Assembly: GCF_040361215.1 (NCBI RefSeq) | Contig: NZ_APND01000005.1 | Span: 1-64,000 of the forward strand | Length of the DNA stretch: 64,000 bases | Origin: Salinisphaera dokdonensis | Lineage (GTDB): Bacteria > Pseudomonadota > Gammaproteobacteria > Nevskiales > Salinisphaeraceae | Reading direction: 5' to 3' | Part shown: piece after piece, positions 17,086-25,970 of the stretch | Numbering within the stretch: position 1 is the stretch's first letter | How the letters are laid out: every line of letters begins with the position of its first letter | Made by a program: the position numbers and the translations under genes | The notes under the pieces: model-generated | Told to the model about the DNA's origin: nothing | Seen by the model: the letters and a program-made list of their open reading frames with translations, nothing else | The model's database searches: none

Positions 17086-18315
17086 ATGTCGAGCAACACA
17101 AGCCATCATCGCGTCGTTGTCGCGGGCGGTGGTACAGCCGGGCTATCAGTCGCCGCCGCCCTACTGAGGCAATCGCCTCAACTTGATGTCGCTGTAATCG
17201 AGGCGAGCGACGCGCATTACTACCAGCCGGGCTGGACGCTCGTAGGTGGTGGCGACATGCAGGCCGAAGACACAAAGCGGCGCGAGGCAGAGGTTATGCC
17301 GGACAAGGCCCGCTGGATCCGGGCCACGATCAGCGCGTTCGCACCGGACGACAATCGCGTCGAGTTGGCCTCCGGCGAGTCGGTCACCTATGACTTTTTG
17401 GTAGTGGCACTAGGCCTCCAACTCGACTGGCAAGCCATTCAGGGTCTGTCCGAGACACTGGGGCGCAACGGCGTAACCTCGAACTATCGATACGACCTCG
17501 CACCCTATACCCACGAGTTGGCCCAATCGCTGACCGATGGCGCCAAGGCGTTGTTTACGCAGCCGGCTATGCCAATCAAGTGCGCCGGCGCGCCGCAGAA
17601 AGCGCTTTACTTGACCGCCGATACACTACGCAAACGTGGGATTTCGGCGGAGATCGGGTTCTATAATCAAGGCGGTGCGATGTTCGGGGTCCCCGCCTAT
17701 GCGCGGGAGCTCGATAAAGTTATTGCTTCGTATGGAGCGACGCCCTATTTCAAACACAATCTGGTGGCCGTGGACGGTGAAAAGCACGAAGCCACCTTTT
17801 CGACTGACGATGGGCCAGTAACGCGTGCGTTTGACATGCTTCACGTCGTGCCGCCGCAGTCTGCGCCGGACGTTATCAAGGGAAGTCCACTCGCGGGCGA
17901 CGCCGGCTGGGTCACCGTCGATAAGAACCGGCTCACGCATACCCGCTACGATAATGTGCTGGCTTTGGGTGACTGCACCGACACCCCTAATGCGAAGACC
18001 ATGGCCGCCGTACGCCGCCAGTTCCCAGTCGTGGTCGCTGAACTGCGCGCGGCCCTGGGGGAATCGGCTAAAAAACGTACTTACGACGGTTACGGGGCGT
18101 GCCCACTCACGGTCGCGCATGGCAAGGTCATGCTGGCCGAATTCCGCTACGGTGGTCAAGTGGTCTCTAGTTTTCCACTGGATCCGCGGACCTCGCGGCG
18201 AATGTACTGGCCAATCAAAAGCCAATTTTTCCCGGCCTTGTACTGGCAGGTCATGCTCCGCGGACTGGACTGGCACTGGCCGAAACCCAAGCCACGCCCG
18301 GATCTAACGGAATAA
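17086..18315 (+). CDS. sqr: Sulfide:quinone oxidoreductase, type II
   Basis: 409 residues of the FAD-dependent disulfide oxidoreductase superfamily. The FAD-binding VVVAGGGTAGLSVA is at residues 10-23; catalytic cysteines are Cys166 in IKCAGAPQK and Cys339 in YDGYGACPLT, equivalent to the two cysteines of human SQOR; and ALGDCTDTPNAKT is the second FAD contact. The missing third cysteine near residue 130 and the mitochondrial-like motifs place it in type II. It oxidises sulfide to persulfide and reduces quinone at the membrane. The YeeE/YedE genes follow within 5 bases, so it probably leads an operon controlled by the upstream operator. Confidence 0.9.
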   Translation: MSSNTSHHRVVVAGGGTAGLSVAAALLRQSPQLDVAVIEASDAHYYQPGWTLVGGGDMQAEDTKRREAEVMPDKARWIRATISAFAPDDNRVELASGESVTYDFLVVALGLQLDWQAIQGLSETLGRNGVTSNYRYDLAPYTHELAQSLTDGAKALFTQPAMPIKCAGAPQKALYLTADTLRKRGISAEIGFYNQGGAMFGVPAYARELDKVIASYGATPYFKHNLVAVDGEKHEATFSTDDGPVTRAFDMLHVVPPQSAPDVIKGSPLAGDAGWVTVDKNRLTHTRYDNVLALGDCTDTPNAKTMAAVRRQFPVVVAELRAALGESAKKRTYDGYGACPLTVAHGKVMLAEFRYGGQVVSSFPLDPRTSRRMYWPIKSQFFPALYWQVMLRGLDWHWPKPKPRPDLTE

Positions 18316-18319
18316 CTTC

Positions 18320-18754
18320 GTGTTCGACGTGTTTGATTTCACGCCGCTGACTGCGTCGGCCGGCGGTGCGCTTATCGGCGCGGCGGCGGCATTGCTATGG
18401 ATCGGAACGGGCCGTATTGCTGGAATCTCCGGCCATTTGCACGGTGTCGTAAGGCGTCGCACGGACGACCGTATGCGGCGAGGTATGTTCCTGGTTGGCA
18501 TAGTCGGCGGCGCTGTACTAATCGCCCTATTCAGCGCGAACGCCGTGCCGGAACGCACGAACTTTCCGACGCCTCTGCTCATAGCTGGCGGAGTGCTGGT
18601 TGGCATGGGCACACGATTAGGGTCAGGCTGCACCAGCGGCCACGGCGTGTGCGGAATTGGGCGCGGTTCGACGCGATCCATTGCTGCCACCCTTGTCTTC
18701 TTTATCTGCGGCGTGGTTACAGCGGTTATCACGCGACATCTTTTTACGGGCTGA
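18320..18754 (+). CDS. YeeE/YedE family sulfur-compound transporter, N-terminal half
   Basis: 144 residues, GTG start, four membrane helices. The motif GSGCTSGHGVCGIGR (about residues 101-115) is the cysteine-bearing signature of YeeE/YedE, a family shown to import thiosulfate. Here the transporter is split into two adjacent genes with the partner at 18759-19178, a known arrangement in BigR-type regulons. It follows sqr by 4 bases. Confidence 0.85.
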   Translation: MFDVFDFTPLTASAGGALIGAAAALLWIGTGRIAGISGHLHGVVRRRTDDRMRRGMFLVGIVGGAVLIALFSANAVPERTNFPTPLLIAGGVLVGMGTRLGSGCTSGHGVCGIGRGSTRSIAATLVFFICGVVTAVITRHLFTG

Positions 18755-18758
18755 GCGG

Positions 18759-19178
18759 ATGCAGTACGTGATCACGCTAGCGTCCGGCCTGGTCTTTGGT
18801 ATCGGGCTGACGATTTCTGGAATGGTGAACCCGGAGAAAGTGCTCGCTTTTCTGGATCCCGTCGGCCGGTGGGATCCGAGCCTTGCTCTGGTCATGGCCA
18901 TGGCTCTCGCCGTATTCAGCCTTACGAATGCTTTCTTGGGAAAACGGATACGCCCGCTATTCGGGTCTACATTCCACCGACCCAGCTCGCTGACTATCGA
19001 TCGACGATTACTATCGGGCGCCGCCCTCTTTGGAGTTGGCTGGGGGCTAGCAGGTTATTGCCCCGGACCGGCCTTGGCCGCCTTGGTATTCAACTTTCGA
19101 GAAGCCGCTATCTTTCTCCCCGCCATATTATTGGGCGGGTGGCTAGCCGATCGGTTTCTTTCGGGAACTCGTACCTAG
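18759..19178 (+). CDS. YeeE/YedE family sulfur-compound transporter, C-terminal half
   Basis: About 139 residues, four membrane helices, with FGIGLTISGMVNPEKVLAF at the start and GVGWGLAGYCPGPA near residue 105, the second cysteine motif of the family. The ATG at 18759 lies 4 bases after the stop of the first half; a longer frame from 18657 overlaps that gene and is rejected. The two halves together should form one transport unit. Its end overlaps the convergent regulator gene by 4 bases. Confidence 0.85.
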   Translation: MQYVITLASGLVFGIGLTISGMVNPEKVLAFLDPVGRWDPSLALVMAMALAVFSLTNAFLGKRIRPLFGSTFHRPSSLTIDRRLLSGAALFGVGWGLAGYCPGPALAALVFNFREAAIFLPAILLGGWLADRFLSGTRT

Positions 19179-19477
19179 CCGTAGCGTGACAATAGCTCCG
19201 TAGCGTACTTAAGACGCTCGCGCGCATCGGCCGCATCAAGCTTCTGGCAAGACAGCTCTCGCTCGATTACGCAGGACAGCATGTTATAGAAGGTCCGGTC
19301 GAGCGCTTTGCGGGCAGCGGTCATTTGAACCGCTACGTCCTCGCATTCGGCATCACGTTCCAGCATAGCCTGCAAGCCGCGAACTTGCCCCTCGACGCGT
19401 TTCAGACGCCGAATGAGTGCGGACTTGCTGGCCTCCCATTCCTGGTCGAGAGGAAGGATGTCGGCATTTTCGGACAT
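19175..19477 (-). CDS. CsoR/CstR/RcnR-family (DUF156) transcriptional repressor
   Basis: 100 residues, all alpha, with the family core LIRRLKRVEGQVRGLQAML (residues 21-39) and cysteines at 45, 69 and 77. Cys45 is at the position of the first sensing Cys of CsoR and CstR. The second one (CsoR Cys65, CstR Cys60) is replaced; Cys69 and Cys77 lie 5 residues before and 3 after it. The His of copper-sensing CsoR is absent. With SQR, dioxygenase and YeeE genes adjacent, persulfide sensing as in CstR is more likely than metal sensing (inference). Its probable operators are at 1593, 9999 and 17048, with a weak one at 19627. Confidence 0.86.
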   Translation of the reverse strand: MSENADILPLDQEWEASKSALIRRLKRVEGQVRGLQAMLERDAECEDVAVQMTAARKALDRTFYNMLSCVIERELSCQKLDAADARERLKYATELLSRYG

Positions 19478-19626
19478 TGCGTTTACTAGCTAGGAAATAA
19501 GCCTTACTAAATTATACATTGCCAGTCTACTTAGTGCGTCATATCTGAACTCAGTATCTCCCTGCGGTCCGACTTATTCCCCATAGCTGCGATGTAATTA
19601 GGGTCGCGATTGCATAGTGACGGGAG

Positions 19627-19642
19627 ATACCCTCTCGGGTCT
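19627..19642. promoter_or_regulatory. Possible weak operator upstream of the CsoR-family gene
   Basis: ATACCCTCTCGGGTCT resembles the other operator copies (ATACCC and GGGT arms, 4-base centre) but has a mismatched last arm. It lies 150 bases upstream of the regulator start, in the otherwise empty 250-base gap before the KAP gene. Autoregulation is possible but not secure. Confidence 0.3.
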
Positions 19643-19727
19643 AATGCGGCGATTAGACCTCGGGTCGGTCGCCCGTTCGGCGTGCTGCTCAATAATCGGG
19701 GATAGCCGCGGCGCCTTTGATACTTAC

Positions 19728-22700
19728 TCACGCATTAGAAAAATCAAGACCCAAAAGCTCAGCGATCATCTTCGCTCGTGCCCGAGTTTCCTCGGGTTGC
19801 TCCGACGTCATCTGCCCCTCAAGCAACTCATTAATCAGCTCGACGTCGGCACCGGCTGCACTACTCAAGACCGTCCGCCAATCCTCTTCACAAGCCCGAA
19901 TTATATTCGATGATTCATGGTCATCTAAACTAATCAATGGACTAAGAAGCCGCGTTATCGCCACCCTGTTCGCCTGCGCCAAGGGCAGTTCGCGCAACGT
20001 ATGAGCATAGCTAGTTAAAGCACGGCTGAGACCTTCGAGCGAAACCTGCTTGCCACTTAGACTTTCCAGCATTTCTAATTTTACGCTTTCACTAGTTGTA
20101 CTGGGGAGTGCTCGCAAAAACACGTCGAACTCGCCGCTCGGCTCGACGTTCCCGGTCAAAACCTCCACGAAGTGATCTCGCAAAGGCCTCTGGAATTTTG
20201 AAGGAGCCAAGGTCAGACCACCCCGCGCAACTCTCACTCTCAACAGGTCCAAGCGCGGGTCCTCCCGTTCAAAAACCACCGCCCACTGCTCAGCATCCGT
20301 CTCGCGCAACCACCGATCAACGCCCTCAAGAACGTTCCGCCACGGCTCTTCCTTCTGAGCACTTAGGACACCAACGAAAGTCGGCGAAAGAGCGGCTACA
20401 TCGAGACGTTTCCAATTGTCCTTCGGCCAAAGATCTACACACTTAGTGAGGAGCCCCTTAAGCGCCTCTGTACTCAATAGTCTTACGAGAAAGTCAAAAT
20501 GCGCCACTAGCACATCCACAGTTGGAACAGCCTCTTTCCGATCCACCACGCGTATCACTACGCGTTGAAGCAATTCGTGTGCTCTTGTTGATGCCGCCTG
20601 AATGTACTCGGACAGCGTGTCGGTCAGAATGATCTGCGCCGCAAACATGTCAAGCGCGGCTTCGTTGCCAGAACCACTCTCTCTCCTACTAATCCAGTGC
20701 TTGATCTCATTTAAATCGCCCAACGGATGATTTTGAAGGTTTTTATCCGGTAGTTGCAGATCCTTGTGTATGAGTGTCACTAGAAACAACACTAACCCCT
20801 CTACGTGTGCTGTCTCTGTACCCGAGTCCCCTTCCTCCTCCTCAACTTCTACCGCATGCTTGAATAGAGCATAATCATCAACAAGGCTTTCGCAAATGCT
20901 AAACCTCTCCTGGCGATTCGCGGTGGTGTCCGCGTATAGAATAACCAAATTCTCTAGCTTGTACGCCAATGGCTTCGGACTTCCGCCTTGCGGTTTTCCC
21001 TTTAAATCGTCGGCCAAGATTCGAAAAAGCCTGTCTACGACGTCTTCGCCAATTTCCGAGCCTATCTGACCCCAAATACGGAAAAACTCGATGGGCTTTT
21101 GGACAACGTACGTCTCCAGCTGCACAGCGATCGCACTATGATCTAAAGTAAGATTCATCCTTTTGATGGTCATATCGTTAAGATCTGATGCGCATGCTGC
21201 TCCTAAGACGAAAGTTGTCCCTTCAGGAACGTCAATTTTAGTAAGCAGTTTTTCCACACTCTGGTCCCCTCGCTGATCAACTACGTCCAGCAACGTACGA
21301 ACTACAGAGGCCCACTTTTCACCAACCTTGAAATCCCTATCCGTGCCCTCTGGCAAGGAGCGACGAAGCCAATTAGTTAGGCCGACGAACACTCCTGGGA
21401 CATCATAATCTCGGCATAACAGAACCACTTTAAACACCAAATCGAATGTTTCTCGCCGAAAACGCGCTTGAGGCGCCAAACTCGATATGGCTTCAATCAG
21501 AGGCCGGACGCTGTCTCTTAAAACGGTTTCCGAGATATCAATTAGCGTCAGCCCGGCGACGGCATGTGAGAAACTAGTTACGGATTCAGCTGCCCACCGC
21601 CGAGAGCTCTCTTCGAAGACGATGTGAAGCATCGCATCGAAGCCGGGTGACTCCGCGAGGCTGGCTATCGCTTTTTTATCGTATTCAGTGAAAGCGCGTT
21701 CTATCTCTTTATCGAGCAATACCTGATAAGCGACGGAAGTTTCGACGTTATAAGCAAGCGCGGCCAGATACCTGTGTAAATCCGCGCAGTTGGCTTGGTC
21801 CTCATACCTGTGGCCAATCAAGCCCGGGCGCCGTAAATTGGCCGGATTACGCTCAATCTGCTCCTGGTGAACCACATAAACAGCGATCGCTTCCAAAGGT
21901 ATGGTGCTTGCACGCTGAACCCAAAGCGCCGTAACTGAATTAATAAAGTCCACTAGTTGCCGAGGAGTTGAGGGAACCCCCTTGTCCTGAAGGTTAAGAT
22001 CAAAAATACGGTATATTTTCCGGGCGGCCTCTACGCCAGCAAACCCCTTGGTCGCTATACCGATCTTCTCATGAAAAAATGCGGCAGCATCCGACAATAC
22101 AGGTGGCGCAACGGTGAAAACCGCGTCAAACGATTTACGAAACACGTCTTGGCTTTCCAAACTATGCGCTGCCCTCTTTGCTGAGTCATTTAGCCCGATA
22201 TCGCCTTCGGTGACATTTTGATCTGTAGGTCGATGCGCCTCCAGAACATGCTTCGCGTCGAACGGAATAATGACCGTTACTGCTTCTCTGAGCCTTTTAA
22301 CATGGCTCTCACTTGTTACATATACGCTGCGTATTTCAGACCAGGCCTTTACAATCAGATCGGGCGGTAGCCGATCTACGTTATCGAAAACAATAATCAG
22401 GCGGTTTTCATTCTTTTGAATTTCCGAAACGATCTCGCGGAAGTGATGATCAAATTCGTACTTAGTCGGATCTTCTTCGCGAATATTTTGTGTAATACTC
22501 GTTGTTTCTGATTGCTTAGAAAACGGGAGCAAAGCACGGCCGAGCGCTTTCGCAAAGTGAGCTCTCGCCCAATATTTCCCACCGATTTTTGGCTCGTGAA
22601 AAAAGAAGTTGTAAACCACGGCAATAAAAACAAATATTGCCATAGCTGCCAATAAATAAATGGCGAAAAGCGAGGGCCGCGTGAAATTTAACTGGTTTTG

Positions 22701-23201
22701 GTCGCCAAGTATCGCCAAAGGACTTAACCATGAATAAATCACTGGCAGGGCCAGCAAAAAAATAAACAGCGCCATCCCATAAAAACCCGTAAGCTTTTGA
22801 TTACTAGTTTTTATTTGTATTTTTCTATCACGAATTTGATCGCGTTTAGTATCCACAAAACGATCCATATGTGGAATATTACCCACCGTCCAATCGAGTA
22901 AATTCTCCAAAAAAACCCTTCGGAAATGGTCGTTATAATTCGCCCATAAATCGAAAGTAAACACAGCGAAATTTATTTTGGTTTTCCGAGTCCTAAGTTC
23001 TTTTTCTGCTATTTTAACGATAGTGGATTTACCCGCCCCCCATTTACCCTTCAGCCCAATTGATCGATTGTTCCCCTCAAAATCAATTATTGTGTCCGCT
23101 AGTGCCGATGCCGATCTAGTGTGTCCCCCACTAGCAAAGCTATCTTCTCCTTCCGGGTCATCGAGTAAAATAACGCGCTCGGTTTTATTTTTTTCGCTCA
23201 T
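19728..23201 (-). CDS. KAP family P-loop NTPase with two inserted membrane helices
   Basis: 1157 residues. Walker A is GKWGAGKST (52-60); between it and Walker B (NRLIIVFDNVDRL, Asp273) lie two membrane helices (about 139-165 and 177-201). This is the hallmark of KAP NTPases, whose loop is thus membrane-bound with the ATPase cytoplasmic. The remaining 850 residues are helical, without a family I recognise, and probably form a repeat-like sensor or scaffold. KAP proteins are common in phage-defence islands, and its neighbours (DUF4062, WYL regulator) are of that kind. The gene is clearly richer in A+T than the flanks, a sign of separate acquisition. No associated effector gene is evident. Confidence 0.85.
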   Translation of the reverse strand: MSEKNKTERVILLDDPEGEDSFASGGHTRSASALADTIIDFEGNNRSIGLKGKWGAGKSTIVKIAEKELRTRKTKINFAVFTFDLWANYNDHFRRVFLENLLDWTVGNIPHMDRFVDTKRDQIRDRKIQIKTSNQKLTGFYGMALFIFLLALPVIYSWLSPLAILGDQNQLNFTRPSLFAIYLLAAMAIFVFIAVVYNFFFHEPKIGGKYWARAHFAKALGRALLPFSKQSETTSITQNIREEDPTKYEFDHHFREIVSEIQKNENRLIIVFDNVDRLPPDLIVKAWSEIRSVYVTSESHVKRLREAVTVIIPFDAKHVLEAHRPTDQNVTEGDIGLNDSAKRAAHSLESQDVFRKSFDAVFTVAPPVLSDAAAFFHEKIGIATKGFAGVEAARKIYRIFDLNLQDKGVPSTPRQLVDFINSVTALWVQRASTIPLEAIAVYVVHQEQIERNPANLRRPGLIGHRYEDQANCADLHRYLAALAYNVETSVAYQVLLDKEIERAFTEYDKKAIASLAESPGFDAMLHIVFEESSRRWAAESVTSFSHAVAGLTLIDISETVLRDSVRPLIEAISSLAPQARFRRETFDLVFKVVLLCRDYDVPGVFVGLTNWLRRSLPEGTDRDFKVGEKWASVVRTLLDVVDQRGDQSVEKLLTKIDVPEGTTFVLGAACASDLNDMTIKRMNLTLDHSAIAVQLETYVVQKPIEFFRIWGQIGSEIGEDVVDRLFRILADDLKGKPQGGSPKPLAYKLENLVILYADTTANRQERFSICESLVDDYALFKHAVEVEEEEGDSGTETAHVEGLVLFLVTLIHKDLQLPDKNLQNHPLGDLNEIKHWISRRESGSGNEAALDMFAAQIILTDTLSEYIQAASTRAHELLQRVVIRVVDRKEAVPTVDVLVAHFDFLVRLLSTEALKGLLTKCVDLWPKDNWKRLDVAALSPTFVGVLSAQKEEPWRNVLEGVDRWLRETDAEQWAVVFEREDPRLDLLRVRVARGGLTLAPSKFQRPLRDHFVEVLTGNVEPSGEFDVFLRALPSTTSESVKLEMLESLSGKQVSLEGLSRALTSYAHTLRELPLAQANRVAITRLLSPLISLDDHESSNIIRACEEDWRTVLSSAAGADVELINELLEGQMTSEQPEETRARAKMIAELLGLDFSNA

Positions 23202-23239
23202 ATAAACTGCTCTTAACGGCTAATAGGTAATCCCGCTAT

Positions 23240-24118
23240 TTCGTTATAGGCCGGCCTGAATCCTGGTTGTGCGCGGAATTCTCACCGCCCCGTGAACCAC
23301 ACGGCTGGCCAGAGGTGACTCGTCGGGTCCAGGATTTCTGCCGAGGGCTTCCGCCAGACGATAATCGTTTTCGAAGCACTCGTCCTCGACGTAGTGGCTT
23401 AAATCCAAGAAGCGCGCCCCTTGGGTGCCGAACTTGGATGTCTTCTGGAAATATGTCGATTGGGGTTCGCCACAGAAGAAGTGGTGCCCCAACGTAGATT
23501 GCTATAGCCGCACTCCTTGATGCCATAACGAATGATCATCTTGATACGGTCGTCGAATCGATCCGGTGACTCACCGGCGACGCAGGTCTTGTCGACGCTG
23601 TCGCTCTCAAGATCGAAAGTGACATCGAATACGCTTTCCACGTCAGTAAGCGCCCGTACCGCCTTGCCTCGATACAGACCGATAGCGATGCGGACTGTAG
23701 GACCTGCCGGAAGGGTGGAAGTACACGCCGTAGCGCAGGTTCAAATCGAATCTGTCTCCGCAGGGCACGACCCGCATCGTATGCTTGCTCGTGTCGAAGA
23801 GATTTTCGTCGGCGCAGTAGGTCTGATAATCCTCCGCCCAGCCCTTCATCTCTGTTTCATGTTCGCTGAACAGAACTGTCATGGCTTGGCAGAGGTCCGC
23901 GAATGTCGGGCGTCGGGCACGGACTAGCGTGACGACGAAGCTCGTTGCTGTTGAAAAGTGAGGCCGATAGAGATGTCGGTACCGTCAAACAGCTCACTCA
24001 GGAGACTCTCGAGGCGCAAGGGCGAAAAGCTGTAGATACGAGACAGCAGCAACATCGTGTTGTTTGTAACAGTGTTCTCACGTCCCGAGTACCGTTGAGA
24101 TAGCTGCGTCCTCGCCAT
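23240..24118 (-). pseudogene. Decayed gene of unknown function
   Basis: The minus strand carries successive open segments (24118-23924, 23882-23643, 23641-23399) in alternating frames. The first begins with ATG and reads as a credible protein start (MARTQLSQRYSGRENTVTNN, then LLLLSRIYSFSPLRLESLLSELF). The middle segment (EMKGWAEDYQTYCADENLFDTSK) and the last continue as plausible polypeptide. Frameshifts near 23925 and 23642 would account for the breaks. Original length may have been about 290 residues. I do not recognise the family; the position next to the KAP gene suggests a former partner or another accessory gene. Confidence 0.5.
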
Positions 24119-24179
24119 GGTCGTTCCTTGGGTCTTTATTCAGTATCTGTAGCCAGCCGAATCCGCTCGATCGGCGCCC

Positions 24180-25304
24180 TTATCGCGCTTTTTTCCATTG
24201 TCGCCGATTCAACACGAGTAGGTCTTCGACGATCCGGCCCGCCTGAAGACGAAGAGCCGGCCTAGATCGGTCAACCGAAACGGCCTCGCGTCGACTATGG
24301 CCACCAAAACCATGCGTGATCGAATTCGGGCGGGCTGAATGCTCTTCGCGCGTGCGCCATGCAATACCATGAGACCCCTCTATGAAAGTTGCTACAGCCA
24401 CATGCGAAAGTCGCTGCGTGGGATCCGCGTGATCCAGTAGCCAACTCGAATACGCAAGCGCAGCTGCGAGGCGCTCCTCGACAACCTCTTCTATGAGAGC
24501 TGGGAGCCCTCCGAACACAGCATCCGATCGCCGAGGATCTTCAAGAGGCACCCGTATAGAGATGGCGCCGTTTTCATCGATCGATACGCATCCCCCCGCT
24601 TCTTGCGAAAGCACGAGCCGGGATTGCTCGACCCGGGTCTCGGTCCCGGCTTTTCGATCAAGTAACCGTTCTTCGCCGAACAGTGCGCGTTGGTGTGACG
24701 CGTCTGCCAGGGCCGGGCTTTCGATTTCAACCGGACGCAGCACGGTTTGCACCGGACCCGGCACCACCGACAGACAAAGTAGCGGTGCTGGGCTGAGGCG
24801 ATGCCGGTCAACCGGCTCCACCATCGCGATGGCGCAGTCGATCAGCTCTTGTGGATCAAGCGAGCCGACCGCTGTGGCGAGCTCATAGTCATGTAACGCT
24901 CGTACGATTTTTTGGCGGAGATCATCCGGCCTGTCAAAACCCAAACGCAGGTGACCGCTTGCCCATGACTGGACTTCCGATATGAAGTCCCTCTGTCGCA
25001 GCTCCCTTTCGACGCCTTCCTGTACAAAGGCCAGCACAGGCTTAGTTTCCCGTGCTTCACGATACTCTTCGTGGGTTGCTGACAAGCCGGACTGGTCTTG
25101 AAACGGCCCATAACGCTCGCCGAGCACAAGTATGACCACGTCGGCCTCACGTACACCACCGAGGCAAGCGATCTGCGGCGACGAGGGCTGCGCGCCAAAA
25201 TCTTCCGCCATCACCGGCTCATGGCGCAGGGTTTCCACTGCCTCTCTCGCCGAGTGCCGAACCGACTCGAAGCCTGTGATCACTGAACTGATAAAGACTT
25301 TCAT
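24180..25304 (-). CDS. DUF4062 domain protein
   Basis: 374 residues. Residues 1-85 show the DUF4062 pattern: MKVFISSVITGFESVR at the start, then an READVVILVLGERYGP strand-loop and a THEEYREARE helix. This TIR-related fold is found in NTPase- and defence-linked proteins. The remaining 280 residues have no domain I can name. It lies between the decayed gene at 23.2-24.1 kb and a pair of small genes, all on the minus strand. A signalling or nucleotide-sensing role is possible; catalytic residues of active TIR enzymes cannot be assigned. Confidence 0.75.
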   Translation of the reverse strand: MKVFISSVITGFESVRHSAREAVETLRHEPVMAEDFGAQPSSPQIACLGGVREADVVILVLGERYGPFQDQSGLSATHEEYREARETKPVLAFVQEGVERELRQRDFISEVQSWASGHLRLGFDRPDDLRQKIVRALHDYELATAVGSLDPQELIDCAIAMVEPVDRHRLSPAPLLCLSVVPGPVQTVLRPVEIESPALADASHQRALFGEERLLDRKAGTETRVEQSRLVLSQEAGGCVSIDENGAISIRVPLEDPRRSDAVFGGLPALIEEVVEERLAAALAYSSWLLDHADPTQRLSHVAVATFIEGSHGIAWRTREEHSARPNSITHGFGGHSRREAVSVDRSRPALRLQAGRIVEDLLVLNRRQWKKAR

Positions 25305-25339
25305 ATCATCTACGCACCGCTCGACCGACCTTCCAACGC

Positions 25340-25573
25340 TTACCCCTTGGGCGGGAACGGATCGTTGCCATAGCTATCGCGCTCGCGAACCTGGCCATCT
25401 CGCCCATGCACGAGAAATTCCACGTGGTCTCGCTTAGCCACGGGACGCCCGGCGTCGATCGCTTGCTGTTGCGTCTCGTGGCGCCCGCTTACGCGCTCCG
25501 AGCCCGCGCGACGCGTGGCCCAGCCGCCATCGGGGTGTGGGACAACATGTACGTTTGCTTTCTTGTCAGCCAT
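25340..25573 (-). CDS. DUF2188 family small protein
   Basis: 77 residues. The arrangement HVVPHPDGGWATRRAGSERV, then a HETQQQAIDAGRPVAKRD helix, and HGRDGQVRERDSYGNDP is the DUF2188 signature. Function unknown in the family, often small basic proteins on mobile DNA. The ATG at 25573 has an AGAGGAAG site; the longer frame to 25756 overlaps the next gene and is rejected. Follows the DUF3892 gene by 16 bases, probably co-transcribed. Confidence 0.8.
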   Translation of the reverse strand: MADKKANVHVVPHPDGGWATRRAGSERVSGRHETQQQAIDAGRPVAKRDHVEFLVHGRDGQVRERDSYGNDPFPPKG

Positions 25574-25589
25574 GGCTTGCTTCCTCTGG

Positions 25590-25853
25590 TTAGCAGTCCG
25601 GTAAATCGTCGAGATTGTTCTTGCTCGTGCTGTCGCGATCCGTACGCAAATACTTGCCGCTCGGACCGTCGACGACCCGAATCGCTGTTCGATCACCGCC
25701 GTTCCAGCGCACGAAGTAGCTGTGCGTATTGCTCTCGATATCGTTGATCGCGTCACGCTTCATACGCGGACTCCAGCTCTGCCCTGAATTGCAGAGCTTC
25801 GTGATATCGCCGTCGCGATCCTTGCCGGAACGTTTTACTTCTCGATCAGCCAT
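25590..25853 (-). CDS. DUF3892 family small protein
   Basis: 87 residues, starting MADREVKRSGKDRDGDITKL, with the SPRMKRDAINDIESNTHSYF segment and a closing DRDSTSKNNLDDLPDC. These match the short DUF3892 family of unknown function, often next to DUF2188 genes as here. It is divergent from the WYL regulator across 117 bases, so that regulator may control the pair. Confidence 0.75.
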   Translation of the reverse strand: MADREVKRSGKDRDGDITKLCNSGQSWSPRMKRDAINDIESNTHSYFVRWNGGDRTAIRVVDGPSGKYLRTDRDSTSKNNLDDLPDC

Positions 25854-25924
25854 TGCTCATCTCCTTGCGTCGCACTTAACCACTGCATCCGTTAAAACAG
25901 AATTCAGCGATTTTTAATATACTC

Positions 25925-25952
25925 CTAGTTATTCGATTCATCAAGAAACTAG
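25925..25952. promoter_or_regulatory. Inverted repeat in front of the WYL regulator gene
   Basis: CTAGTT (25925-25930) and AACTAG (25947-25952), exact inverted 6-mers with 16 bases between them, so the centres are two helical turns apart. It sits 18 bases before the TTG start of the WYL gene and in the promoter region shared with the DUF3892 gene. Autoregulatory operator is the natural reading, not proven. Confidence 0.4.
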
Positions 25953-25970
25953 ACAAACAAAGGTTGCCAC

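Noticed and set aside
19531..19731. 66-residue minus-strand frame upstream of the CsoR-family gene
   Set aside because: No ribosome site, no family likeness, and it covers the possible weak operator.
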